Source of the DNA: Fibrobacteria bacterium
GTDB lineage: Bacteria > Fibrobacterota > Fibrobacteria > UBA5070
Reading direction: 5' to 3'
Assembly (NCBI GenBank): GCA_020633825.1
Contig: JACKCV010000001.1
Location: 1,055,001 to 1,119,000 of the forward strand
DNA length: 64,000 bases
The notes under the pieces are model-generated. The model did not search any database. It was not told the origin of the DNA and worked only from the letters and a program-made list of their open reading frames with translations. Made by a program: the position numbers and the translations under genes. This document shows, one piece after another, positions 1 to 8,051 of the stretch (position 1 is the first letter of the stretch; the number at the start of each line of letters is the position of its first letter).

Positions 1-263
<263 letters not shown>

Positions 264-372
264 AGTAAAACCAACCCAGCGCGAGACGAAAGGTTCCGTC
301 CCATCCGACGGAGCGAAGTCTCACTGCAAGATCTTTCTCCGGCACAAGTCATCCTACCAAGATTTCAAACGA

Positions 373-407
373 AACGCCCTTCGGCTTCAGTGCCGGAGGG
401 CGTTTTT
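373..407 (+). terminator. Rho-independent terminator closing the 16S transcript
   Basis: A 13-bp stem (AACGCCCTTCGGC against GCCGGAGGGCGTT, one G-U pair) with a 6-nt loop is followed by TTTTT. It is one of only two hairpins seen in the window with a real U-tract, the other being the cimA attenuator. Confidence 0.9.
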
Positions 408-867
408 GCGTTCCCGAAGATTCTCTCGTGCTCGGGATCCGCTGGTACGGACAATTCCTGATCGCCATCCCCTGTTTCGGAACGGAGGGGAACATTCCGC
501 GCTTCCCGTGGGGCACCGGCAGGGAAACCAGACCGACTTCAACGGTGGGGCCGCCAAATGCTGGCTTCCGCAATGGGCCGACCGGGATCGAGCGCCTCGG
601 GTTCGGAGGCTTCCCCGAAGAGAGGGTTGCCGAACCTGTCGGGAAGAGCGAGGAAGGTTCCGACCTGCTCCCGTGGAGCCTCCCGACGAATCGGAGGCGA
701 CGATGCACCTGAAGAAATGCGTCGGAATTCGGCAAACCGGGGGGATCCGGGGAGATCGGGCGGGAATGGACCCTGGAAGAGCACCCCCAGGGAGGGGGTG
801 CCCCGGGGGAAAGGGCTGGGTCGGGGGGGGGAGGAGGCTCCAGCCTCCTCCCCCCGACCGGGAGGAA
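408..867. other. Intergenic stretch without a supported gene
   Basis: About 460 bases between the 16S terminator and a lipoprotein gene on the opposite strand. Several reading frames are open because of the high GC content, but none has a ribosome site, a recognisable product or a plausible composition. The only clear structures are two GC-rich hairpins near its right end: GCACCCCC/GGGGGTGC at 781-801 and the larger one at 822-856. They probably serve the end of the minus-strand gene. Confidence 0.6.
822..856 (-). terminator. Hairpin terminator of the 868-1704 lipoprotein gene
   Basis: An uninterrupted stem of about 16 bp (G-run plus GAGGAGGCT against AGCCTCCTC plus C-run) with a CC loop lies 12 bases past the stop codon. 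There is no U-tract, as for most hairpins at gene ends here. Confidence 0.6.
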
Positions 868-1704
868 TCAATCGAGAGGGAAGAGTCCCGTCCACTGAGC
901 CACCAGGGAGGGGTTCAATCCTTCCCCCATGGACTCCACGCGGGCGCCCGCCACAAAGGTGCCCAGTTCCATCGGGAACGTCCATCCGCCACCGATGCGG
1001 AGGTTGGTGGCGTCGTAGGTCCAGTCGCCTTCGACCGTTCGGGCGAGTCGGGTGAATTGGGTGCGACTTCCCTCCAGCCAGGGACCACCCCCTCTTCGGC
1101 TCCAGGTGACGCTGATGGTGTTGAACGGAACGTCCGTCCGGTCCCAAGTGGTCGAATCGCTGCCGTAGAAGGATTGGGAGGAGGGGGAGCAGGTGCCCAA
1201 CTCGGCGTCGCGGCAATCCTCCGAAAGGACCGTGATGCGATTGCCTTCCAGTTCCCGGGAAATCGAAGTGTTCCCCGCGGTGAACCCGATCTCCAGCGGA
1301 TACCGCTTCCCGAGGAGAATCCCTGCACCTCCCCAGAGGGATTTCTTCTCCAGATCGCCTTGGATGCCTCCGAGCAGACGGATGCTTCGCCCGAGGAAAA
1401 CGGAGACCTCCCCGGATCCCTGGACCAGCTCGCGATTCCAATGGACGGAGCGGGCATGACCGGTGTTGTCGTCGGGGTCCTTCTTGTCCGGCTCGAGCAA
1501 TTGGATTTCGATGCGGTCGGTCGGGGAGACGTTCACGGCAAGGGAGGTCTGCACGGCAAAACCCGAATCGGGGCCAGGAAGGTGGACGGGGGCGTGCGGA
1601 AGGGGACCTTCCAATTCGGCGCGCACAAGCGTGTCGTGGAAAGTGGCGTTCAAGCACGAGGTAAGGAGCGGGGCCAGGAAGGCCAATCGGAGAGAGGGAT
1701 GCAT
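868..1704 (-). CDS. Predicted lipoprotein, outer-membrane-associated, unknown function
   Basis: About 278 aa. The start at 1704 gives a short signal peptide (MHPSLRLAFLAPLLTSC) with lipobox LTSC, so the mature protein should begin with a lipidated Cys. An upstream in-frame start would put 16 extra residues before this signal and is less likely. A -10-like TACATT ends 6 bases before the ATG and there is no Shine-Dalgarno, suggesting a leaderless mRNA. The mature part is rich in alternating hydrophobic and polar strands (for example IQLLEPDKK, FLGRSIRLLGGIQG, LGTFVAGARVESMG) and looks like a small beta-barrel or beta-sandwich. No family is recognised. It is divergent from the citramalate synthase leader. 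Confidence 0.75.
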   Translation of the reverse strand: MHPSLRLAFLAPLLTSCLNATFHDTLVRAELEGPLPHAPVHLPGPDSGFAVQTSLAVNVSPTDRIEIQLLEPDKKDPDDNTGHARSVHWNRELVQGSGEVSVFLGRSIRLLGGIQGDLEKKSLWGGAGILLGKRYPLEIGFTAGNTSISRELEGNRITVLSEDCRDAELGTCSPSSQSFYGSDSTTWDRTDVPFNTISVTWSRRGGGPWLEGSRTQFTRLARTVEGDWTYDATNLRIGGGWTFPMELGTFVAGARVESMGEGLNPSLVAQWTGLFPLD

Positions 1705-1710
1705 GAGGAG

Positions 1711-1716
1711 AATGTA
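1711..1716 (-). promoter_or_regulatory. -10-like element TACATT for the 868-1704 gene
   Basis: On the minus strand TACATT ends exactly 6 bases before the ATG at 1704. No convincing -35 was found at 16-18 bases. The spacing matches several other genes in the window and predicts transcription starting at or next to the start codon. Confidence 0.45.
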
Positions 1717-1841
1717 CGGTTCCCAGAGGCCATAGGGTGTGATCTCGCGCACAGGAGCGTTCGGGATCCACGACCCACGGTCGGAGACGCCGTCCGTGGG
1801 CCCAGGGCATCATTCCAGAGGTGTCGCAGGGAAGCGAGTCG

Positions 1842-1913
1842 ATGTACATTATGGCCATGCAGCAAGGTCTCGTCGCCGTTTCGCGAATTATTCGCCTCCT
1901 CCCGGGAGAGTGA
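1842..1913 (+). CDS. Branched-chain amino acid leader peptide (attenuator control peptide)
   Basis: A 23-codon frame ends at TGA 1911-1913. The first ATG (1842) has a purine-rich AGGGAAG about 8 bases upstream; an internal ATG at 1851 is a possible alternative. The second half reads GLVAVSRIIRLLPGE: Leu, Val, Val, Ile-Ile and Leu-Leu, all products of the pathway that the next enzyme feeds. A small hairpin GCGAA-TTA-TTCGC (1883-1895) covers the Ile codons and could act as a pause hairpin. Known: ilv and leu leader peptides of enterobacteria have the same residue bias and position. Inferred: ribosome stalling at these codons under isoleucine, valine or leucine shortage would favour read-through into cimA. 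Confidence 0.7.
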   Translation: MYIMAMQQGLVAVSRIIRLLPGE

Positions 1914-1972
1914 ACCGCGACGACCATCCCGTCCGTGGGCCCGCTCTCCTCGATCCAGGAAGCGGGCTTTTT
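1904..1972 (+). promoter_or_regulatory. Transcription attenuator of cimA: antiterminator / terminator pair
   Basis: Terminator: GCCCGCT (1939-1945) pairs with AGCGGGC (1961-1967), with an inner TCCT/AGGA helix, followed by TTTTT (1968-1972). Antiterminator: bases 1904-1912 (GGGAGAGTG), covering the leader stop codon, can pair with 1942-1950 (CGCTCTCCT) over nine positions including two G-U pairs. This would use up the left arm of the terminator. The two structures are mutually exclusive, as in classical ribosome-mediated attenuation. A ribosome ending at TGA 1911 would mask the antiterminator; one stalled at the Ile/Leu codons would expose it. Confidence 0.7.
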
Positions 1973-2052
1973 GTTGTCCTCTCCCGTCGGAGCGGAACGG
2001 CCAGCGAACGGAGCGAGGAGAGTGGGGCCCAGGGCTCCAAAACGAGGAATCC

Positions 2053-3648
2053 ATGAACGACGTCAAGCTTTTCGATACCACGCTTCGGGACGGCAACCAG
2101 GCCCGAGGGCTGTCCTTCTCCTTGGATGACAAACTCGCGATCGCTCGATTGCTCGACGATTTCGGCGTCCACTACATCGAAGGGGGCTGGCCCAATCCCA
2201 CCAACCCCTTGGATGTCGAGTTCTTCCAGCGCGCCAGGCAGATGGAGTGGAAGACGGCTCGTATCGCCTGTTTCGGAAGCACCCGTCGCGCCGGCAAGAG
2301 TGCCGCCGAGGATCGCGGGCTCTCCTATCTCCTCGAGGCCGAGTGTCCGGTCGTGACCATCTTCGGGAAATCCTGGGACCTCCACGTGGACCACGTCCTG
2401 CGCGTCAGCCGGGAAGAGAACCTCGACATGATCCGGGACACCGTGGCCTTCCTGAAAGCCGCGGGACGGGAAGTGGTCTACGATGCCGAACATTTCTTCG
2501 ACGGTTGGAAGGCCAACCCCGAATACGCGCTGTCCACCTTGCGAGCGGCGGTCGAGGGGGGCGCCGATTGGGTCGTCCTGTGCGAAACCAACGGGGGGAT
2601 GGCCCTTCCCTGGGAAGTCGAACGGATCGTCGCCGAGGTCGGTGCGCTCCTTCCCGGAGTGAAGTTGGGGATCCATGCCCACAACGACACCGGGTCGGGA
2701 ACGGCGAATTCCCTCGCGGCGGTTCGCGGCGGAGCGCTGCAGGTGCAAGGCACCATCAACGGGATCGGGGAGCGCTGCGGAAACGCGAACCTGGTCACCA
2801 TCATCCCCAACTTGCAGCTGAAGATGGATCTTCCCGTCGTGCCCGACCTGACCGGATTGAAGCGCCTGTCGGTGGCCGTATGGGAAATCGCGAACCTGGC
2901 TCCGGATCTTCGGGCTCCATGGGTGGGCGAGGCGGCTTTCGCCCACAAGGGGGGGATGCACATCGACGGTGTTCTCAAGGTGTCGCGATCCTTCGAACAC
3001 GTGGATCCGGCCCAGGTGGGCAATGAACGCGAGTTGATCGTCTCCGACCAATCGGGGGGCTCGCTGGTGACGGCTCGCCTCTCGGAGATCGCTCCCGACC
3101 TGGCCAAGACCGATCCCAGGGTGGCGGAAATCCTGCGGGAAGTCAAGGAGATGGAAAGCGAAGGATGGCACTTCGAGGTCGCGGAGGCGTCGTTCCACCT
3201 GTTGGCGGCGCGCCGCCTCGGGCTCTTCCAAGATCCGTTCCAGGTGACCCACTACCGGGTGACCGAAGAAATGGGGGAAGTTGCCACGGAAGCGACCATC
3301 CGGGTGGAAGTGGGAGATCAAACCGCCCACACGGCGGCCTTCGGCGATGGACCGGTGGGTGCCTTGGACGCGGCCCTTCGCAAGGCCGTGACGCGATTCT
3401 TCCCGGCGCTCGAGTCCGTCCGACTGGCCGACTACAAGGTCCGTGTCCTCGATGGTCGCTCTTCCGGAGGGAATCGCCGCGGGACCGGAGCCTGCGTGCG
3501 GGTCTGGGTCCAGAGCACCGACGGCACCAGAGTCTGGAACACCGCCGGGGTCAGCGAGAACATCATCGAGGCCTCCTGGAAGGCCCTGATGGACTCCCTG
3601 TACTACAAGCTTCTGATGGACTCCAAACCCGGGGCCCCGTCGCCTTGA
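2053..3648 (+). CDS. cimA: (R)-citramalate synthase
   Basis: About 531 aa, the usual length of the TIGR00977 type. It condenses acetyl-CoA with pyruvate to (R)-citramalate, the first step of the threonine-independent route to 2-oxobutyrate and isoleucine. Seen: the active-site segment FDTTLRDGNQ at residues 7-16, EGGWP near 42, CETNGG near 178 and the metal-binding GIHAHNDTGSG near residue 213, followed by GTINGIGERCGNANL. A C-terminal LeuA-type regulatory domain fills roughly residues 390-531 and is where isoleucine would bind in the family. The start is fixed by AGGA 6-9 bases upstream. A leader peptide and attenuator precede it. Its closest alternative, 2-isopropylmalate synthase, is less likely because of the GGWPNPTNP and FGSTRR signatures. 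Confidence 0.93.
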   Translation: MNDVKLFDTTLRDGNQARGLSFSLDDKLAIARLLDDFGVHYIEGGWPNPTNPLDVEFFQRARQMEWKTARIACFGSTRRAGKSAAEDRGLSYLLEAECPVVTIFGKSWDLHVDHVLRVSREENLDMIRDTVAFLKAAGREVVYDAEHFFDGWKANPEYALSTLRAAVEGGADWVVLCETNGGMALPWEVERIVAEVGALLPGVKLGIHAHNDTGSGTANSLAAVRGGALQVQGTINGIGERCGNANLVTIIPNLQLKMDLPVVPDLTGLKRLSVAVWEIANLAPDLRAPWVGEAAFAHKGGMHIDGVLKVSRSFEHVDPAQVGNERELIVSDQSGGSLVTARLSEIAPDLAKTDPRVAEILREVKEMESEGWHFEVAEASFHLLAARRLGLFQDPFQVTHYRVTEEMGEVATEATIRVEVGDQTAHTAAFGDGPVGALDAALRKAVTRFFPALESVRLADYKVRVLDGRSSGGNRRGTGACVRVWVQSTDGTRVWNTAGVSENIIEASWKALMDSLYYKLLMDSKPGAPSP

Positions 3649-3655
3649 GGGACTT

Positions 3656-3691
3656 GGGCATCCGGAGCGACCAAGCTCGTCCCGGATGTCC
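3656..3691. terminator. Hairpin between convergent genes
   Basis: GGGCATCCGG and CCGGATGTCC form a 10-bp stem with one G-U pair and a 16-nt loop, a few bases after the cimA stop and before the end of the opposing gene. There is no U-tract on either strand. Confidence 0.4.
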
Positions 3692-3726
3692 CTGCGGGTG
3701 GTCTCGGGATTGCTGGGAGCGTGTGA

Positions 3727-5580
3727 TCAGAGCGACTGTTTGGCGCCGAAGCTCAGCATCCAACCACGCAAATCGTTCCAATCCCCCCCTTCCGCGCCCA
3801 GCGGTCGGCAAAGGGAAAGGTGGTTGACGACCCCGCTGATGGAGCGTGTCAACCCGAAGCGCAAGCCGATTCCGGCTCCGTAATGCCACTGTCCGGAGCC
3901 GAGGAGGCGGGGAGTGTCGCCGACTCTTCCCGCTCCCACGAAGGCCGCCAGGGCGGGGGCGATGGTGAAGGCCTCCAGCGGAGGGGTCCATCGGAATTCG
4001 CCTCCGAAGAGGTTTCGGGTGGTTCCCGCGAAGCTGTGGGCGGAATACCCGGGAAGCCCGGATTCCTCCCCCAAGGTGAGCTGGCTTGAAAAGGGGGCGT
4101 CGAGGAGAAGATCGCCCGAAGCGGTGGCGAGTGCCTGGACCTGGGTTCCCAGGAGCCGACGGGCCTCGGATTTCCAGGACCATCCTTGGCGGTCGGGATG
4201 GGGGCTGGTTCCGCCCGTCCGGGCCACCCACGCGGAACTGGCCATGAGGTAGGTCTGGCCGGGGAATCCGGTCCATCTTCCCGACAGCGCGAGCCAAGTC
4301 CCGTCCCGGTCCAGGCCGCGGGAAACAACGGACTGGCTGACGGAACCGTCGAGCAGCCACCCGACGGGGATGTCCTCGACCCACTTGAGGTTGTTGAAAT
4401 TCGACCGCCTCACGAAACGATCCTGGCGCACGACCATCTGCCATCCGATGCGTCGATCGTCGATTTCGGGAGCGCCCTCCCGCAAACCACGCCACCGGGG
4501 GGCAAACCGGATGGAGTCGATCAGGCGAGCTGGCAATTGTCTCCCGACCAGCGGGATTCCGGTGGAATCGAGATGCCATTCGAGCAGAGGCCCGGTCGAC
4601 CATCGAAGCGGGTCTCCCCAGACTTTGGACCCCCACCAACGCAATTTCCGTGTACGGCTGCCGGCATAGGTCACCAAGGCTCCGAAATCCTGGAACGAGG
4701 AGAAGTCCCTGGCATCCAGGGGGCCCAATTGGCTTCCCGATGGCTCCCCCTTCCAGTCCGAGGGCGATTGCGCGGGGAAGGATCTCCGAAGGTCCCCCCA
4801 GAGTTGGGCATCCCCCCAGACGCTCCGATCGTAGGTCGCGTCATCGAATTCCAGCATCCAAGCCCAATCCTGGTAGCGATCCGCCAAGGGACGGCCCAGA
4901 CGAGCCGACCAGGTGGAACCGTCGCTGGCCCGGGAGCCGGCCAGGGCCAAGGTGTGACCCTGTCGCAGGAAGGCCTCGTCGGCGAAGCTGAAATTCCAGG
5001 ATTCGCGCAGGGCGGTCGACTGGTAGTACCCGCTGACCTTCCGTCCGCTTCCCAGCAGATTCGCCTCCGAAAGTCCCAGGAGCCACTGCAGTTCCCCTCC
5101 GGAGCGATTCAGGCTGCTCAAGATCGAAGTGCTCCAACGGTCCCAGGTTTCGATGGTGACCACGGCTTGACCTTGAGCGTCGAGGGTGGAGCGCACCCGG
5201 GCGTCGGCGAGGAATCGCTGGGTTCTCAAAAGCCGTTCCGTTTCCGCCAACCGGTTCGAATCGAGGGAATCGCCGTCGGAGAACAGCAGCCGACGTGCGA
5301 TGGTCTGGCGCCGAGTTCGGTTGTGGAGCAGGTGGTCTCGGGCCCAATCCGCCCAGACGTACACCATGCTGTCCCCCGAGGAGATTGCCCGGGATCCTTC
5401 CAAGGCTCCATGGATCTCGATGTGCAGTTGGCCAATGCGGGGAGTGGATCCAGGCAACGGCTCCGGCACGACATCCCCTAGAGGGAGGGTGACGATCGAT
5501 TCCTCTTGGATCGTCGAATCGCCGGGGGCGGCAAGCAAGGAAAGCGCCAGCGTCGCGAACGCCGGAAAAGGGAAGATCAT
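3727..5580 (-). CDS. Omp85/BamA-TamA-like outer membrane protein
   Basis: About 617 aa. The start at 5580 gives a signal peptide (MIFPFPAFATLALSLLAAPG); a longer frame would run into the divergent PHP gene. One POTRA-like segment follows (residues ~90-150, with SLDSNRLAETERLLRTQRFLADARV and VVTIETWDRWS), then a long region of amphipathic strands with GSGRKVSGYY, WSARLGRPLAD, SGLPGY and FAGTTRNLFGGEFRW, typical of Omp85-family barrels. This is shorter than BamA, which has five POTRAs. It is more like TamA or 'surface antigen' proteins, so a role in outer membrane protein or lipid insertion is inferred, not shown. It has no Shine-Dalgarno; TATCTT ends 6 bases before the ATG. Confidence 0.7.
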   Translation of the reverse strand: MIFPFPAFATLALSLLAAPGDSTIQEESIVTLPLGDVVPEPLPGSTPRIGQLHIEIHGALEGSRAISSGDSMVYVWADWARDHLLHNRTRRQTIARRLLFSDGDSLDSNRLAETERLLRTQRFLADARVRSTLDAQGQAVVTIETWDRWSTSILSSLNRSGGELQWLLGLSEANLLGSGRKVSGYYQSTALRESWNFSFADEAFLRQGHTLALAGSRASDGSTWSARLGRPLADRYQDWAWMLEFDDATYDRSVWGDAQLWGDLRRSFPAQSPSDWKGEPSGSQLGPLDARDFSSFQDFGALVTYAGSRTRKLRWWGSKVWGDPLRWSTGPLLEWHLDSTGIPLVGRQLPARLIDSIRFAPRWRGLREGAPEIDDRRIGWQMVVRQDRFVRRSNFNNLKWVEDIPVGWLLDGSVSQSVVSRGLDRDGTWLALSGRWTGFPGQTYLMASSAWVARTGGTSPHPDRQGWSWKSEARRLLGTQVQALATASGDLLLDAPFSSQLTLGEESGLPGYSAHSFAGTTRNLFGGEFRWTPPLEAFTIAPALAAFVGAGRVGDTPRLLGSGQWHYGAGIGLRFGLTRSISGVVNHLSLCRPLGAEGGDWNDLRGWMLSFGAKQSL

Positions 5581-5586
5581 TTGGGC

Positions 5587-5592
5587 AAGATA
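5587..5592 (-). promoter_or_regulatory. -10-like element TATCTT for the Omp85-like gene
   Basis: The minus-strand TATCTT ends 6 bases before the start codon at 5580, again with no Shine-Dalgarno and no clear -35. Confidence 0.45.
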
Positions 5593-5651
5593 GGAGGCGG
5601 ACGGTCCGTTGGCCGGAAGCGTGGTATTTTTAGGAGCATCAGGAGATCCAC

Positions 5652-6536
5652 ATGCATCACACCACTTGGCAGCCCTTCGCGGCGGCGCCTGGAGCACGCG
5701 CTCCCGGGTGGGTGGATTTGCATATGCACTCCAATCTTTCCGACGGAGCCCTGAGCGTCCAGGAAATCATCGATACGGCCGTGCGGCGGCGTCTGACCGC
5801 CATCGCCATCACGGACCACGACAATATCGATTCCTACGCCTTGGGGAAGGACCTGGCGCAGAAGAACGGGTTGGAGCTCATTCCCGGAGTGGAGATCTCC
5901 TCCTCCTGGGACGGATCCGACATCCATATCCTGGGGTACTTCTTCGACCCCACGAATCTCCAGTTGAACACCGCCCTGGAACGATCCAAACGCCGTCGGC
6001 TCCTGCGCGCCAAGGCCATGGTCCGCAAGCTCGATCGTCTCGGTGTCCGGATCCGCTTCGAGAAGGTCCTTTCCTACGTGCACGGCGGGACGGTCGGCCG
6101 GCCCCACATCGCACGCGCCCTGCTCGAAGAGGAGTACGTGAAGACCTTCCAGGAGGCCTTCGAAAAATGGTTGGGGAGCGACTGTCCGGCCTACGTCGAT
6201 TCCGAAAGCCTGACTCCCATGGAAGCGATCGCCCTGATCAACAATGCCGGAGGGGCCGCCGTGATGGCCCATCCAGCGCACACCAATCGCGACGACCTGA
6301 TCCCCATGATGGCCCAGGCCGGCCTGAAGGGGATCGAGATCTACTGCCACCGCATTCCCTCCGCCTCCCGCCGGAAATACCAGGATCTCGCCCGAAGGCA
6401 CGGTCTGGTCTGGACCGGGGGAAGCGATAGCCACAGCGAACGTCCCGGGGCTCCCGGGATCGGTTCGGTGAAGGTTGCACACACTGTCGTTGAAAAGCTT
6501 CTCGAGGCCCGTGATCGCCACTTCGCCGAAATCTGA
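5652..6536 (+). CDS. PHP-domain phosphoesterase, nucleoside 3',5'-bisphosphate phosphatase / RNase AM-like
   Basis: 294 aa. Seen: the PHP metal-binding motifs in order, DLHMHSNLSDG, ITDHDN, IPGVEIS, MAHPAH and a final GGSDSH. The length and arrangement fit the YciV/TrpH group, which hydrolyses 3',5'-nucleotide bisphosphates and trims 5' ends of RNA. Cytosolic, with no signal peptide. AGGAG lies 6-7 bases before the ATG. It is the first gene of a tightly packed run: its end overlaps the kinase gene by 26 bases if the kinase starts at 6511. The family assignment is firm; the exact substrate is inferred from family membership. Confidence 0.85.
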   Translation: MHHTTWQPFAAAPGARAPGWVDLHMHSNLSDGALSVQEIIDTAVRRRLTAIAITDHDNIDSYALGKDLAQKNGLELIPGVEISSSWDGSDIHILGYFFDPTNLQLNTALERSKRRRLLRAKAMVRKLDRLGVRIRFEKVLSYVHGGTVGRPHIARALLEEEYVKTFQEAFEKWLGSDCPAYVDSESLTPMEAIALINNAGGAAVMAHPAHTNRDDLIPMMAQAGLKGIEIYCHRIPSASRRKYQDLARRHGLVWTGGSDSHSERPGAPGIGSVKVAHTVVEKLLEARDRHFAEI

Positions 6537-7524
6537 ACTCCCCGCAACCCTGGGCCCCTACCACGTCCTCGAACCGATCGGGGCAGGTTTGGGGGGCATG
6601 GGAGAATTGTTCCTGTGCTACGACCCCTCCCTCGACCGCAAGGTGGTCGTCAAGCGCGTCCCTTCCGGATGCGGGGAGGAGTTGCTCAATCGTTTCCATC
6701 GGGAAGCGAGTCTGCTCTCCGGAGTGGCGCATCCCGGCTACGCCCACGTCTATCGCTACTGGATGGTCGACGGCCGTCCGGCCATGTCGATGGAGTTCAT
6801 CGACGGCCTGACCTTGCGCGAACTCCTGGATCGCCGCCGGAAACTCCCTCTGGACGTGGCTCTTTGCGTGGGTTGGGCGGTCGCGGAAGCCTTGCGACAC
6901 GCCCATCTGCACGGGATCGTGCACCGGGACGTGAAACCCGCGAACATCCTGATCTCGCACACCGGGCAGGTCCGCCTCCTGGATTTCGGCATCGCCCGAT
7001 TCGAGAGCCAAGCCGACCTGACCATGCCGGGAATGGTGGTGGGAACCACCTCCTACATGAGCGCGGAGCAGGCCAAAGGCGAACCGGTCGATGATCGATC
7101 CGACCTCTACTCCTTGGCCTTGTGTCTCTACGAGAGCATCGCCGGAGTGCATCCGTTCCGCAAGGAAACCCCCGAGGCCACCCTCACGGCCTTGCTGACC
7201 CACAAAGCCCGCCCTCTCTGGCTCACGGTTCCGGGAACTCCCCTGGCCGTCGGTTCCCTGCTCTCGGCGACCATGTCGCGGGTGCGCGAGCGTCGCCCGC
7301 GGGATGCCTCGGCCTTCCTGTCCCGACTCGACGCGGCATGGGGAAGGGCCGGACGCGACCGGGAAGCCTACATGGCGGCTTTCATGGCCAGCATCCGCGC
7401 TGGGACTCCCTTCGAGTCCATCCTCCCGCGACGGGGGATGTCCGCTTGGTTGGCGGGTTTCCTGGGCTTTTCCGTCGGAGCGGCCTTGGTGGGAATCCTT
7501 GTCGCCGTGCGTCTGCTGCAATGA
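6511..7524 (+). CDS. Eukaryotic-like serine/threonine protein kinase with C-terminal membrane anchor
   Basis: About 337 aa from a GTG at 6511 with GAGG close upstream. A TTG at 6475 is also in frame but has no usable ribosome site. Kinase motifs are complete: glycine-rich loop IGAGLGGMG (residues ~23-31), catalytic Lys48 (VVVKRV), HRDVKPANI (His138-Asp140), DFG (Asp158) and GTTSYMSAEQ as the activation and P+1 region. A single hydrophobic segment (LAGFLGFSVGAALVGILVAV) near the C-terminus would anchor it in the inner membrane with the kinase in the cytosol. There are no PASTA or other extracellular sensor repeats. The stop overlaps the next start as ATGA. Neighbours (CvpA, M23 peptidase) hint at a cell-envelope substrate. 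Confidence 0.88.
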   Translation: MIATSPKSELPATLGPYHVLEPIGAGLGGMGELFLCYDPSLDRKVVVKRVPSGCGEELLNRFHREASLLSGVAHPGYAHVYRYWMVDGRPAMSMEFIDGLTLRELLDRRRKLPLDVALCVGWAVAEALRHAHLHGIVHRDVKPANILISHTGQVRLLDFGIARFESQADLTMPGMVVGTTSYMSAEQAKGEPVDDRSDLYSLALCLYESIAGVHPFRKETPEATLTALLTHKARPLWLTVPGTPLAVGSLLSATMSRVRERRPRDASAFLSRLDAAWGRAGRDREAYMAAFMASIRAGTPFESILPRRGMSAWLAGFLGFSVGAALVGILVAVRLLQ

Positions 7525-8051
7525 TGGTGGTACCGCTCGATCTGGCCGGGTTCTCCTGGATCGACGGGTTGCTGGCCTTGTGCCTGCTCGTGCCCGCGAT
7601 CCGCGGATGGCAGACCGGCCTCGTGCCGGGTTTGCTGCGCCTGGGCGGGGTCGTCGGCGGAGCCCTGGTGGGATGGTTCCAGGCACCTTTGGTGACTGGT
7701 CTGGTACCGGACGGAGTGGGGTTGCCGCCCGAGGCTGCACTCCCCTGGGTTGCCGCACTGGGGTGCGCCGTGCTGGGTTGGGTGGTCGGGATCGTCGCAG
7801 GCTGGGCCTGGCGTCGCTCCACCAAGGGGGATCCCATCGGTTGGCTCGATCGCGTGGCGGGGGGTGTCTTGGGAGCCGCCAAAGGCGCGGCCTTCGCGTT
7901 GGTGTTCCTGGCGGTCCTCCAGACCTCCCTTCCGGCCACTCGGCCCCATTTGCAGCACTCCCTGGTGGGGAGTCAAGCCGTGGCCCCCTTGGTGCATCGC
8001 CTGGCCTCGCTGGGGACGGAGCTTCTGCACTCCGAAGGAGGTGCCCCGTGA
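7521..8051 (+). CDS. CvpA-family membrane protein
   Basis: 176 aa with four hydrophobic segments (for example FSWIDGLLALCLLVPAI, LLRLGGVVGGALVGWF, WVAALGCAVLGWVVGIVAGWAW, AAKGAAFALVFLAVL). The order 'GF.RG / GWF / R..G...G..KG' is typical of CvpA/colicin V production proteins. It is coupled to its neighbours on both sides: its ATG overlaps the kinase stop, and its stop overlaps the GTG of the peptidase. CvpA homologues affect envelope integrity in other bacteria; the molecular function is not established, so none is assigned here. Confidence 0.8.
   Translation: MMVVPLDLAGFSWIDGLLALCLLVPAIRGWQTGLVPGLLRLGGVVGGALVGWFQAPLVTGLVPDGVGLPPEAALPWVAALGCAVLGWVVGIVAGWAWRRSTKGDPIGWLDRVAGGVLGAAKGAAFALVFLAVLQTSLPATRPHLQHSLVGSQAVAPLVHRLASLGTELLHSEGGAP

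Noticed and set aside
408..735. Small open frames on both strands behind the 16S terminator
   Set aside because: No ribosome site, no family resemblance and a Pro/Arg/Gly-rich composition typical of non-coding GC-rich DNA.
6475..6511. An earlier TTG start for the protein kinase
   Set aside because: It lacks a ribosome site at useful distance and lengthens the overlap with the PHP gene; the GTG at 6511 has GAGG upstream and gives a normal kinase N-terminus.
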